This document shows positions 44,231-56,790 of a DNA stretch of 64,000 bases, one piece after another. The notes under the pieces are model-generated. The model had not been told where the DNA came from. It saw only the letters and a program-made list of their open reading frames with translations, and searched no databases. This stretch comes from Manihot esculenta (taxonomy: Eukaryota; Streptophyta; Magnoliopsida; Malpighiales; Euphorbiaceae): positions 9,753,065 to 9,817,064 of the forward strand of contig NC_035173.2 of the NCBI RefSeq assembly GCF_001659605.2, written 5' to 3'. Made by a program: the position numbers and the translations under genes. Numbering within the stretch: the stretch's first letter is position 1; the number at the start of each line of letters is the position of its first letter.

Positions 44231-46388
44231 TGTAACAACCCGGAAACTGAACTGCCACCGGCACTAGGATCCAGATCGACTTAAGGTCGCCGGGACCCGT
44301 AGTAAGCCTGCTATCCTGTCTGTATACCTGTGAAATCCCATACATGATCATACATTTGCTGTAAAAACATAAAACTTTTCTTCATTCCAAGGCTTAACCT
44401 GTGCATGCACTCTCTCTGTTCTCTACTAATCCCTACTAGAGCTCCTCATGGCTCTAGGTGGATCAAACTCATCATGTTAAGCCTGGGTTTGCTCATAAAC
44501 ATACAACAATAAAGAAACAGACATAAACTGATCATGTGACTACACAAAGGGATTACAATTCTTATAAGTCAAGCACTATTCTATCCACTGTACATATACA
44601 CTATCTCGATACATTTACATGTCCACACTAGCTATGACACTACTCTGTACTCTTCCTGTACCCTGCTGAGTTCTCTCTGACCTCTGAACCTGCACAACTG
44701 GAGTTAGGGGAGAGGGATGAGCTACTATAGCCCAGTGAGTAGAATAGTAATAAAATCACAGGTGCTATAACATGCTCTCATGGAATGCAACACATAATCA
44801 CATCACCTCGGCCGGACGGATCAAAACTCCCTCTATCTCATCTGGGGTACCGGAGTACCATGTGGCTGGTCCCCGTAGGGCTGTTCCAGGTCTTTGTGCC
44901 TGGTCCCCGTAGGGCTGTTCCAGGTCTTTCCTCTGAGGGCTAATGAATCCTCACGAAGTCCGTGCCGTCTCATCAAAACAATGTACAAGGAGCAATGCCA
45001 AGTACAAGGATAAATGCAATGCATCATCTTTGTGTACACTAATGCACTCACCCTAGAGCATATTCATGATGCATGAAGCATGATAAAATAGTCAGTTCTC
45101 ATATTAAAACATGTCAGTTAAGTTCCACTCACCTTTAGTTATCTCTGAACTGACTCTGCAGGTTCTGACACTGGACTCACTGCTGACCTCCCTGATTCCT
45201 CTGGTCCATACCTACACAGGTGGACGCAAATGAGGGACCAAACTCACTCAAGAACATCTCTAAGAAACTCCCCAAAACCCCTCTAAACAATCCTAAAACC
45301 ATCACATAAAACATGCAAAAGAAAGCTGGACAGGGCACTTTCGGCGGCAGGTTCGGCGGCCGAAACCCCACTCCAGAGACGAAACTCATGCATGTTCGGC
45401 GGCACCTTCGGCGGCCGAAGGTCTCATCCAGAGACGAAACTCACACACTTTCGGCAGCCGAACTCCCTCTTTCGGCGGCCGAAAGTCTCTTTCTAAACCG
45501 AAAGCCTAGCTTTCGGGGGCAACCTTTGGCAGCCGAAACTGCCTCCACAAGGGGTTCGGCGGCCGAACCTTCCTTCGGCGGCCGAACCTGGTTTTGCCCG
45601 AAGGGCAGAACCCTGCTCTGTTTCATGCAAACTTTGTCCAAAACCTACAAACATGCATAGCAACTACTCCCAACTAGCATATACACATAGATATGCACAA
45701 AGGGGTCTAAAACTACCCTAAAACCCCAAACAAACATAGCACATAACCCTTAAACATGCTTGAACACCACAAATCATCAAAAACCTCACCTAAACCTAAA
45801 CATGCATACTACCCATACAAACTTCATAAAACCTTTCAAAATCCTCAAAGAAGCTCAGGATCTTCACTTATCTCTTACACAACTTGAGGATGAAGGATCC
45901 TAACGTGGAGATATGAAGAAAAGCTCTTCCAAAGCTCCAAGCTTCAAAACTTGGTTCTTTTGCTCAAAACCTTCAAAAGTCACCAAAACTCTTAAAACTC
46001 TTGAAAGATTTGATGAAAATCATGGAAAACATGAAAGTCAACGTGGGAGAGGCTGAAACTCACCTCTGGCTGCAAGTGGAGGAGAAATAACCTCCTTCCA
46101 CCGACCCTTGGCCCTTTTATAGGTGGCTGGCCAGACCACCTTCAGTAGCCGAACGTGAAGCCGTAACCTTGCAATGTTCGGCGGCCGAAAGTGACCTTCG
46201 GCGGCCGAACCTTTGCATTTCTCCCTTGTTGCTTTTCTTTCAAAACTCAATGCTTTCACTCCTTCAAAACATGAAAACAAGTGAAATTCCCTTAGAAAAC
46301 ATATGTATTACCCTTCTCGAGGGTTCCGACACCCGAGATTCCACCGGACTACAGGAATTCCGATGCCGGACTCGAGCCGGGTATTACA
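44231..46388 (-). mobile_element. Element F: solo LTR inserted in D's reverse transcriptase
   Basis: CCTGT is duplicated at 44226-44230 and 46389-46393. The minus strand starts TGTAATACCCGG and the plus strand starts TGTAACAACCCGG, the ends of this chromovirus LTR type. Its 2,158-bp length matches a single LTR, and there is no internal domain, so it is the product of LTR-LTR recombination. It carries a TATAAAAG box (minus, 46114-46121) and palindrome arrays at about 45340-45590 and 46150-46215. Removing it restores the CIDYR-QLNK reading frame at the site. Confidence 0.9.
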
Positions 46389-46393
46389 CCTGT

Positions 46394-48746
46394 AGTCGAT
46401 ACAAAGTCTGAGGGATCCATCCTTTTTTTTCACAAATAGCACTGGAGCACCCCAAGGTAAGGTACTCGGTCGGATGAAGCCTCTATCTACCAATTCTTGC
46501 AACTGCTCCTTAAGCTCTTTCAATTCTATTGGCGCCATCCTGTAGGGAGGGATAGAGATCGGTCTAGTTCCAGGCATCAACTCAATTTCGAACTCTATCT
46601 CCCTAGCAGGTGGTAAACCTGGCAGCTCGTCTGGGAAAACATCTAAGAACTCTCTGACAACTGGCACTGAGGCGGGCTCTCTGACATGACTATCTAGCTC
46701 TCTCACATGAGCCTGAAAACCCTGAAAACCCCTCCTGAGTAGCCTACGAGCCTGAAGGGCCGATATCAAACCTCTAGGTGTACTCCCCCTATCTCCACTG
46801 AAGACAACCTCTGACCCATCCTGACATTTGAACTTGACTACCTTGTCTTTGCAGTCCAAGGTAGCACCATGGGTAGATAGCCAATCTATCCCTAGAATGA
46901 TGTCAAAATCTGTCAAATCTAGAACCACAAGGTCGGCAGAAAGGCATCTTCCCTCCACAAAAACTGGACAATACTGGCAGACTGACTCTGCCACTGATGG
47001 GTCGCACTTGGGTCCACTGACCCATAGGGGACACTCTAACCCAGAGACCATCAAACCCAATCTCTCGACGGCCCTCGGAGCAATGAAAGAATGCGATGCA
47101 CCAGGGTCCATTAAGGCATACACATCAGAACAACCAATGATGAGATTACCTGACACCATGGTGTTGGATGTGTTTGCCTCCTGCTGAGTCATGGTGAAGA
47201 TCCGTGCTGGAGCTGACGGGCCCTCACCCCTGAAACCCGCTGAAGAAGAGGCTGCCCCTCTTCCTCTGCCTCTGCCACTAGCCTGAGTCGCGGCTGGAGC
47301 TATTGGCTGAGCCACACTACCAGAAGTTGTCTGCTGAGACTGTGTCCCAAAAGCTGCTCTAGGACACTCCCGTGCCATGTGTCCCTCCTGCCCACATCTG
47401 AAGCAGGCTGACGTCCCAACCAGACATACTCCTTTGTGCGGTCTCCCACACTTCTTGCATACTGCATTATCTACACCTGAGCTCGAGCCACTTCCTAATC
47501 CCAGACCTGACTTGATCTTGCTCCAGAACTTATTCTTCTTTGGCTTCTTGGAGGTGCTGCTCCACCTTTTATTGCCTGAACTCAGAGAAGAAGGGTCAAA
47601 CCTTCCCCCACCTGGGGTCTTGGAACCAGAAGGCTGTGCCACTGACTGCTTGACTTTCCCCTCGATGATTGCACTAGCCTCCATCCTCCGAGCCATATCC
47701 ACTATGGCATGGAAACTCTCCCTCTCTGCTGACTGAATCAAGGAGGAATACCTGGAATGGAGCTTCATGATATACCTCCTTGACTTTTTCTGATCTGTAT
47801 CCAGATTCTGCCCAGCAAACGGCAATAACTCCAAGAATCTGTCTGTGAACTCATCCACACTCATCTCATCCGTCTGCCTCAACTGCTCAAACTCAATCAT
47901 CTTCAGCTCCCTTAAACTGTCAGGGAAAGCCCATCCTGCAAACTCATTTGCAAACTCTTCCCAGGATAGACTATCCAATCTCGGGTTCACATAATTCTTA
48001 AACCACTCTCGGGCCTTCTTACATTTCAGGGTGAACCCAGCCATCTGAATGGCTCTGCTGTCATCAGCTCCTATCTCATCTGTAATCGTTCTGACCCTCT
48101 CAAGATACACAAACGGGTCATCACCGGTTTCAAACTGGGGAGCACCCAACTTCATGTAATCGGTCATCTTGACCTTGCTCCCTCCAGATGAGGTAGGTTT
48201 TGGTACTTGGGTTTCTGGGACAGTAGGTGTTGCTGATGGTGGAGGAGGTGAAGCATCCCCTGGGGTAGGGTTTGCTGTACCTGGGTAGAAGGACGGGGGT
48301 GGATACATAGGGTACTGTGGGTATGGTGGGTAGAAAGGTGGGTATGGCATGTGAGAAGGGTAAGGATTAAAACTGGGGTAATCCGATGTACCTCCCATCG
48401 AATACCCGGGATGCTGAGAAAAGGGTGGGTACTGGGGTGGCTGAACAAATCCCGAGGCCTGAGTGCCTCCCTGGGACTCTCCCATGCCCTCTTCAAACAT
48501 ACTTACTCTAAGACTGCCATCCCTCCTCTGATCCACATCCATATCATCCCCCACATCCTCTGACATTCCTCCCTGAACTGTTCCCCTTACTGATATGCTT
48601 TTGTTCATATCCAAAGACCTTCTAGGGTCTCTCACTGCTCTTTCCCTACTAGACATTGCCCTTGGCAATGCAGGGGGACGGGCACTCATGCCCTAATCCT
48701 CCGGTGGTACTCCAGTCAATCGTGTAGATCGACGAGTTCCTCTCAT
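46394..48746 (-). pseudogene. Element D polyprotein, first part (gag, protease, start of RT)
   Basis: It starts at the ATG at 48746 (MRGTRRSTRL). A TAG at 48693-48695 breaks it 17 codons in, at an acidic residue position in A and B. It is then open: Pro/Tyr-rich region, gag capsid domain ([18 protein letters not shown]), zinc knuckles [12 protein letters not shown] and [15 protein letters not shown], protease DPGASHSFI, and the start of RT up to CIDYR, where solo LTR F interrupts. A downstream ATG at 48689 could in principle restart translation just after the stop. Confidence 0.88.
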
Positions 48747-49011
48747 CCTGTTTACTGAAAAATAGTACACATCACATAAACATTAGCATCTAATGGTTCA
48801 TGTGCAAACACATGAACCCCCATCACATAAATCACATCTCATAGCATACATAACATATCATTAATGCCCATGCATATAATCATGGCATTTCACATCATCA
48901 TTCCAAACAGGACTCTACATCCTATCCTAATGGACATGACTTTTCTATTGTGCTTGACCTTCTAGAACATCTATGAGCCCGACACTCTAGGTCCGACCAT
49001 ATGAACCTAGG

Positions 49012-49023
49012 GCTCTGATACCA
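49012..49023 (-). other. Primer-binding site, element D
   Basis: The minus strand reads TGGTATCAGAGC (initiator tRNA-Met type), three bases inside the LTR edge at 49027. Confidence 0.85.
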
Positions 49024-49026
49024 ATC

Positions 49027-50998
49027 TGTAACGACCCGAAAATCGGACTGCTACCGGCGCTAGGATCCAGATCGGCTTAAGGCCGCCAGGACCCGTAGTA
49101 AGCCAAACATATATCCTGTATACCTGTTTAATCCCATACATGATCAACACATACATAAAAATTGTGAACTTTTTCATTCATTCAATCACCAAACTCAACC
49201 TGTGCATGTACTAATCATTTACATTAACATTAACCCCACCTTGGAGTCCTCATCAATGCTCCAATGGGGTGACATAACATACATTGAGTTTGGTTAAACA
49301 TAGTCATTTATTAAAATCATTACATTTGAAAGATCATGTAAACAAAGGGGATTAACATTCATATTATAGTCAAGCACAACTCTAAACTTCCATAAGCATT
49401 ATTACATTACATAACTGTTCATTACATTACAATTCATCATTTTCATGTCCACTACTAACTATTACATGACCAAGACTTTACTCTAGCTGACCTCCTGGTC
49501 TATCCCGTACCTGCAAACCTGAGGGATTAAGGGAGAGGGGTGAGCTACTAGAGCCCAGTGAGCATAATGATAAAACATTTTATTTAAACATATGATATCA
49601 TGGAATGCATCACATCACAACTAATCACATCAAGGATGAATTTGTCACCCATAGCCCTCTAAGTGGTCCAACTGTGCCAGGGGCGTAGAATGGGCCTCAC
49701 TGGCCTTTCTCTTACATAACATATCATAACATAACATTCCAACTGTGCCAGGGGAGTAGAATGGGCCTCGCTGGTCTTTCTCTTACATAGTGCCAGGGGC
49801 GTAGAATGGGCCTCATTGGTACCGTATCATATCATACCATATCATATCATGGGAGGGCTAAAGGATCATTCAACATTCATCCACATCATCAACATATTAT
49901 GCAATGCAACATATTTGTGAACTCTAATGCGAACAACCTAGAATATCACATGGCATTCATGATGCATGAAGCATGCTAAATCTGATTTATTTACTTTAAA
50001 GCATAAGGAGTTATTCCACTCACCTCTGGCTAGCTCTGACAGACACAGAAGCAGCTGAACTCACTGCTGGGATCCTCGATTCCTCGAGTCCGAACCTACA
50101 CAGGTGGACTTAAATGAGGGACCTAACACACATGAACATGACTCTAAAATACTCCCCAAAAACCCCCTAAAACACCTTAAAACAATCATAGAAATCATGC
50201 AAAGGAGGGCTGAACAGGGCACTTTCGGCGGCAGGTTCGGCGGCCGAAAGGTCCTCCAGAGCCGAAAGTCATGCACCTTCAGCGGCACTTTCGACGGCCG
50301 AAGGTTCCCTCCAGAGATGAAACTCATGCATGTTTGGCGGCACCTTCAGCGGCCGAAACTCCCCTCCAGAGCCGAAAGTCCACTTTTAGGGGCAGGGTTC
50401 GGCAGCCGATACATGCTACCACAGGCAGGTTTCGGCTGCCAAACCTGAGTTCTTCCCAAAGGGCAGAAACTCAGCTCCAACATGCACAAAAGTCTCCCAA
50501 CTCATTCAAACATGCATTTTCCTATTCTACAACATGCATACTCAAGCATATAAGCTCCTAGGGGCTTCAAACTATCCTAAACCCCAACTACAACACATCA
50601 AACATGCATATTCAACATACATTGCTCATAAACACAAAGTAACCCATGAACTCAACATAACCTATTCATGCATTTCTACCCCATAAATCTTCATAAAACT
50701 TACTTAAAACGTTAAAGGAACTATGGATCTACTCTTACCTCTTGAAGAACGAGAGGAGAGACGATCCAACTTGGAGATGGGAGAGATCTCAACTCTTTGG
50801 TCTCCAAGCTTCAAAACTTGCTCTTTTTGTTCAAATATCTTCAAATCAACATAAAGCTTGTTAAAACGTGAAAGATCGGAGGAAAAACATAAAAAACGAA
50901 CCATGGGAGAGCAAGAACTCACCGTGGCTGAAAATGGGGAGAAAACTCGCCCGTTTCGGCCATAGAGCTCTTATATAGGGACTGCCAGACCACCTTTC
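49027..50998 (-). repeat. 5' LTR of element D, truncated
   Basis: It matches 37315-39264 and the first bases after element G. A TATATAAG box on the minus strand (50970-50977) is kept, but only about 20 bp of upstream sequence remain, so the palindrome-rich upstream promoter is lost. The break after ACCACCTTTC (50998) leads into filler DNA and LTR E copy 2. Confidence 0.85.
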
Positions 50999-51071
50999 AG
51001 CCATAGAGCTCTTATGTTGTTGATGTGGATGAGCATTGAATGATCCATTAGCCCTCATATGGTATGATATG
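50999..51071 (+). repeat. Rearrangement junction and start of LTR E copy 2
   Basis: GCCATAGAGCTCTTAT at 51000-51015 repeats 50959-50974 exactly and looks like filler copied from 40 bp away. From 51012 the sequence matches LTR E at 31821 onward (TTATGTTGTTGATGTGG) up to the ATATG before C2. Confidence 0.75.
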
Positions 51072-51439
51072 TATCAGGCCCAGGCCTAGGCCTATATAAA
51101 TAAATATATATATATATATATATATAGAGAGAGCATTAAAGTTATGGTTTCGGGAATGTCCCGAAACATTCCCGAAACCAAAGCATGTTGTCTTCCTCCC
51201 TCGCGAAATAGAGCAAAACCTCTGTTATTCTAAAAAAAAAAAATTCCTCTTTTAAATCCAAATCTCCACCCCCTCAACCCAATCAACCCACAAACTTCTA
51301 AGATCCTTCAGCTAGATCCTGATTAAACCTATATCCTGCTAAGAAATTCAATAATTTTTTCCACAGACTCCAAATTGGATAGGTGATTTTTATTCCTTTT
51401 ATTCAAATTTTTACGATATAATTTATTTTCTCTACCCTT

Positions 51440-54220
51440 ATGGCCCCAGCAGAATTGAAGGAGTTAAAAGCACAATTGCAGGAGCTACTTGATAAAGGTT
51501 TCATAAGACCCAGTGTTTCACCTTGGGGAGCCCCTGTGCTATTTATGAAGAAGAAGGATGGTTCCTTAAGGTTGTGTATTGACTACAGAGAATTGAATCG
51601 AGTCACTGTGCGAAACAAGTATCCTTTACCCCGGATTGATGATCTTTTTTATCAGCTCCAAGGTGCTAAAGTATTCTCTAAGATTGATTTGCGGTCTGGC
51701 TATCATCAATTGAAGATCAAGGAGTCTGAAATACCTAAGACATCCTTTAGAACTCGTTACGGGCATTATGATTTTCTCGTTATGCCTTTCGGGTTAACTA
51801 ATGCACCCGCTGCTTTTATGGATCTCATGAATAGGGTATTCAAGCCCTACTTGGATAGCTTTGTTATTGTGTTTATTGATGACATCTTAGTATATTCCCG
51901 TAGCAAGGAAGAGCATAAGAAGCATTTACGGATAGTACTGCAAATTTTGAGAGATAAACAACTATATGCTAAATTGAGTAAATGTGAGTTCTGACTTGAT
52001 CGGGTGGTTTTCTTGGGACATGTTATCTCAGCAGATGGAGTTTTGGTTGATCCTAAGAAGATTGAAGCAGTAGTCAATTGGGATTCTCCAACTAATGTTA
52101 CAGAGGTTAGAAGTTTTCTGGGCTTAGCAGGGTATTATCGTCGCTTTGTTTAGGATTTCTCCATCATTGCAGCACCATTGACCTAACTCCTTCGAAAGAA
52201 TGCAAAGTTTGAATGGACAGATGAATGTCAAGAGAGTTTTGAGAAGCTTAAAACGTGTCTCACATCAGCCCCAGTTCTTACCTTACCCTCAGGTACAGAT
52301 GGATTTGTGGTGTATAGTGATGCTTCTCACAAGGGTTTAGGCTGTGTACTCATGCAACATGGGAAGGTGATAGCTTATGCTTCTAGACAGCTTAGATCAC
52401 ATGAATTAAATTATCCCACCCATGATCTGAAATTAGCTGCAGTTGTGTTTGCATTAAAGACATGGAGGCATTATCTTTATGGCGTGACTTGCCAGATTTT
52501 TACAGATCATAAGGGTTTGAAGTATCTTCTCACACAGAAGGAGTTGAATTTAAGGCAGAGACGGTGGATTGAGTTACTTAAGGACTACGACTGTACTATT
52601 GAATATCATCCAGGTAAAGCTAATGTGGTAGCTGATGCCTTTAGTCGCAAGTCCTTTAGTAATTTGGCTTATCTCAAAACAGTTCGGCTTTCTTTGTTAC
52701 TAGAGATCAGATCCTTAAGAGTAGAACTAGCAGTGGATGATGCAGGAGCATTGTTAGCAACTCTCAAAGTTCGACCAGTTTTGATAGAAAAAGTTAGAGA
52801 AGCCCAAAATCAAGATGAGCAGTTAAGTAAGATCAGTAATGAAGTAAGAGATGGCACCCGTATTGACTTTTCTCTAAGGGAGGATGAGACTTTAATGTTT
52901 GGTGATAGACTATGTGTACCCAGAGTGGAAAGCTTGAAGAGAGAGATTATGGAGGAAGCCCATTGCTCTGCTTACTCTATGCATCCAGGAAGCACAAAAA
53001 TGTACAGAGATCTTAGAGAACACTATTGGTGGCCAGGTATGAAGAAAGAAATAGCTGACTTTGTGTCCACATGCTTAGTTTGTCAACAGATTAAAGCAGA
53101 ACATCAACATCCAACAGGAAAGCTGCAACCGCTCTCTATTCCGGAATGGAAGTGGGAACACATTACTATGGATTTTGTTTCTGGGTTACCTCGTACTTCG
53201 CATGGACATAATGCAGTATGGGTGATAGTTGATAGATTAACCAAGTCAGCACACTTTTTGCCTGTCAGGATGGATTATTCTTTAGACAAGTTAGCAGAGA
53301 TCTATGTCAATGAGATTGTAAGACTTCATGGTGCTCCAGTTTCTATTATTTCATATAGAGATCCAAGATTCACTTCTCGTTTTTGGCCTAGTTTGCAAAA
53401 TGCTTTAGGCACCAAGTTGAAGTTTAGCACTTCCTTTCACCCTCAAACTGATGGTCAATCAGAAAGAACTATTCAGACCTTGGAGGATATGCTAAGAGCT
53501 TGTGTGATGGAGTTTAGAGGAAGTTGGGATAGGTATGTGCATTTAATGGAGTTCTCTTATAACAATAGTTATCATTCGAGTATCGGCATGGCTCCTTACG
53601 AAGCTTTGTATGGGAGAAGATGCAGAATGCCATTGTGTTGGAATGAGGTAGGGGAAAGACAATTAGAAGGTCCAGAACTAGTACAACACACTACAGATAA
53701 AATTCAGATGATCAAAAGTAGATTAAAAGCAGCACAAGACAGACAGAAGAGTTATGCAGATCTGAAGAGAAGGGATATTGAATATAATGTTGGCGACAAG
53801 GTATTTCTAAAGATCTCTCCTTGGAAAGGGGTTGTACGTTTTGGTAAACGTGGAAAATTGAGTCCGCGATTCATAGGACCATATGAGATTTTAGAGAGAA
53901 TTGGACCAGTTGCTTATCGTTTAGCACTACCTCCAGAGCTATCTCAGATTCATGATGTCTTCCATGTATCTATGTTAAGGAGATACAGAAGTGACCCTTC
54001 CCACATCCTCCAGAAACAGCCTATCGAGTTGAGGGAAGATTTAACATATGAAGAAGAGCCAGTAGAGATCATTGCCAGAGAAGAGAAGGTTTTAAGGAGC
54101 AAGATAATACCCCTGGTTAAAGTTCGATAGAGTAACCATTCTGCTAAAGAAGCTACCTGGGAAAAAGAAGAGAATATGTGAATTCAATTCCCACATTTAT
54201 TCCCTTCACCAGGTATGTAA
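51440..54220 (+). pseudogene. Pol fragment of C2, five premature stops
   Basis: It is colinear with the pol of C1 ([11 protein letters not shown], RNase [10 protein letters not shown], integrase finger and core, chromodomain-like end). Stops lie at 51992-51994 (Trp position), 52151-52153 (Gln), 52184-52186 (Lys position), 54128-54130 (Trp position) and 54179-54181 (Arg position), all in one phase. The longest open part is 52187-54130, RNase H plus integrase. It lacks gag and protease. It is inactive. Confidence 0.9.
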
Positions 54221-54257
54221 AATTTCGAGGACGAAATTTCTATTAGGAAGAGAGAAT
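54220..54257 (+). promoter_or_regulatory. Hairpin and polypurine tract, C2
   Basis: Arms AAATTTCG and CGAAATTT with loop AGGA at 54220-54239, followed by the purine run next to the 3' LTR. It is identical in structure to C1. Confidence 0.7.
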
Positions 54258-54278
54258 TATTAGGCCCAGGCCCAGGCC

Positions 54279-54341
<63 letters not shown>

Positions 54342-56002
54342 ATTAAAGCTCTGGTTTCGGGAATGTCTCGAAACATTCCCGAAACCAAAGCATGTTGTCT
54401 TCCTCCCTCGCGAAATAGAGCAGAACCTCTGTTATTCTAAAAAAAAAAAAAATCCCTCTTTTAAATCCAAATCTTCACCCCCTCAACCCAATCAACCCAC
54501 AAACTTCTAAGATCCTTCAGCTAGATCCTGATTAAACCTATATCCTGCTAAGAAATTCAATAATTTCTTCTAGAGACTCCAAATTGGATAGGTGAGTTTC
54601 AGCCCTTTTATTCAAATTTTTACGATATAATTTATTTTCTCTACTCTTTTAATAGTGATTTTTGGTGATTTGAGAATTAAAAGGGTATATGTTTTAGTTA
54701 GATCCAATTAATGAGTTTTAATATTTCTTTTTGGGATGATGATTTTTTATAGGTTATTGAGTATTTTTGTTGAGTTTGGGTATTTTTGGGAGGACTAACT
54801 ATGCCGAAATACTGCCGAAATTTTCTTAAAAATATATATAAAAATATATTTAAAATTTCGTATTTTAAGTTTTATATTATTGTCCTAGAGTATTTTTTTT
54901 ATTATTATTTGATATATTATTTATTTTTTCTTTTTAATTTTAGGAGAGGATCCAGCTTCCAGGATAGATAATAGGGGTCCTCCTGCGACCTAGGTCTTTT
55001 GTCCCAAGTATTCTGGTGAGTGGATAAATATATAACATTGATATTTTTCTTAAATATATTTATATGTGTATATGTTACTTTGTTTATTTAAAATGGGAAA
55101 GGATAAAGTTAATTTATATTTCTTAAATAAATGAAAATTGAATTTAAAGCACAGCTGAATAAATAGCCGATTACACTCTGTATATGCACCGAACAGATAA
55201 CACCTTGATGACAAGTGATTTATTTTCAGCATGATATATATATTTATACTGTCTTTGGGACAGCGCTTGATATACAGACAGCCTTTGGGGCGTATGTCAG
55301 GTGGTCACCCTTTGGGGGTAGCTCTGCACATGTGTATGACCAGCATTTCATTAGCTCTTGGGCCAAATTTGTCATTATAGAGCCTAAGATGCCAACATTG
55401 CTCTCAGACTGTTATTATTTTATTATACCTGAGATGCCATCATTATCTACAGGGAACATATTAGGAGTGTATGCGGATTCTATTTTTCACAGTTTATTTT
55501 ATATTGATGGAATTAAATTGTATTTATTCAGCTGACTTATTTTAGCTAAATATTTGGTACTATTAAGTACCTAAACTTATCTTTTCCCCTTTGTTATTTA
55601 TTTATCCGCTCACTGAGTATGTTGTACTCACCCCTTATATTTCTTTTAATATTTCAGTTCCTTTTTGGTGATCCGCTCAGCAGTCCTCATCTCCTAGTTT
55701 ATCCTTCCTTCCACATCGTCCACTCAGAGCCTAGAGGAGGTCGGACCAATCTTAGGTCTTTTGTTATTTCTTTTTGTAATTTTGTTAGATCATGTATAGA
55801 TTGTATAGCCCAATGAAGAAGGTATTGTGTTGTTGTAAATGTATTATGGATTGACTAGTCCAGCTTTCAGTTTTCTCTCCTATATGTTTTATAATTTGGA
55901 ATTATAGCAGGTTACATATTTTTATATGTATAAATATCAGGGGAAGTTCTGTCAGTTTTCCGGGTCATATCAGTCTCTACAGTTTGGGGATTGGATGTGA
56001 CA
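54258..56002 (+). repeat. 3' LTR of C2
   Basis: 1,745 bp, nearly identical to 35067-36774 apart from scattered substitutions and an expanded AT/GA microsatellite near its start. It ends ATGTGACA before ATATG. Confidence 0.85.
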
Positions 56003-56695
56003 ATATGATATGATGATGACATGGTACGGAAGTCCAGGAAGACCCATTCTACGTTCCTGGCACCTTGGAATGTTATGATATATTATGTAAGAGAAAGACC
56101 AGGACCCATTCTACGTTCTAGCACTAATGGAAATGTAGAGAGCTATTGGTGACAAGTTCATCTTTAAGGTGATTTGTTTGTGATATGATGCATTCCATGA
56201 AAGCATGAACTTTAAATATAATGTTTTATTATTCTGCTCACTGGGCTCTAGTAGCTCACCCAATTCCCTTAATTTCTCAGGTTGCAGGTACGGGATAGGA
56301 TCAGGAGGTCAGCAAGAATAAGAAGTCATGTTTTATGTAATAGTTAGATGTGGACATGAAAATGATGTAATGTAACGTATAGTACAGAAATGTAATGCAA
56401 TGATGTTTATGAAATGTTTAATGATGCTTATGTAATCCAAGCTTAAAATATGTTATATTACCCCATTGGAGCATTTGATGAGGGCTCCAGTGTGGGGTTT
56501 TATGGTTATGAGTTGTGCATGCACAGGTTAAGCTTGGTAAATGAAAGAAAAAGTTTAATGTTTTATGGTTATGTTAGATCATGTATAGGATTTAACAGGT
56601 ATACAGAATGTATGTAAGGCTTGCTACAGGTCCCAGCGGCCTTATGCCGATCTGGATCCTAGCGCCGGTAGCGGTCTGGTTTCTGAGTCGTTACA
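56003..56695 (+). repeat. LTR E copy 2, part after C2, to its true 3' end
   Basis: It matches 36775-37314 and continues past the point where D cut the other copy, ending GAGTCGTTACA at 56695. No primer-binding site follows. The flank is O-family LTR, so this is the outer end of a 3' or solo LTR. Confidence 0.8.
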
Positions 56696-56790
56696 ACACC
56701 AATCACCTCACTTTCTCTTTCTCGCAGGTCTGGCGAATCACAACATAGTTCTGGTCCGACCACATCATAATTTTAGTTCCAACAATATCA
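56696..56790 (+). repeat. O-family LTR end (right part of O2)
   Basis: CACCAATCACCTCACTTTCT..CAACAATATCA matches the last ~95 bp of the O LTRs (1663-1757, 25790-25881). It shows that element E, and with it the whole right cluster, had inserted in an O-family LTR. Confidence 0.6.

Larger units (their letters stand above)
37315..50998 (-). mobile_element. Element D: Ty3/gypsy chromovirus, minus strand, right end lost
   Basis: 3' LTR 37315-41479 (with element G inside), hairpin and polypurine tract 41480-41516, polyprotein 48746-41601 (interrupted by solo LTR F), primer-binding site 49023-49012, and 5' LTR 49027-50998, which lacks everything upstream of the TATA region. It entered LTR E at 37314 in the opposite orientation. 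Its second target duplication is missing because the right end was removed by the rearrangement at 50999. LTR copies differ at several sites, so it is older than A and B. Confidence 0.85.
51072..56002 (+). mobile_element. Element C2: duplicate of C1 in LTR E copy 2
   Basis: It has the same ATATG flanks (51067-51071 and 56003-56007), the same truncated 5' LTR and the same LTR-to-pol junction (51439/51440) as C1. It was therefore copied together with its surroundings, not inserted independently. It differs from C1 by scattered substitutions, its own stop codons and a longer GA microsatellite at 54309-54340. Confidence 0.85.

Noticed and set aside
55215..55816. ORFs in the 3' LTR of C2 (and matching 36391-36588 in C1)
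   Set aside because: Within an LTR, not conserved in frame between the two copies, no domain.
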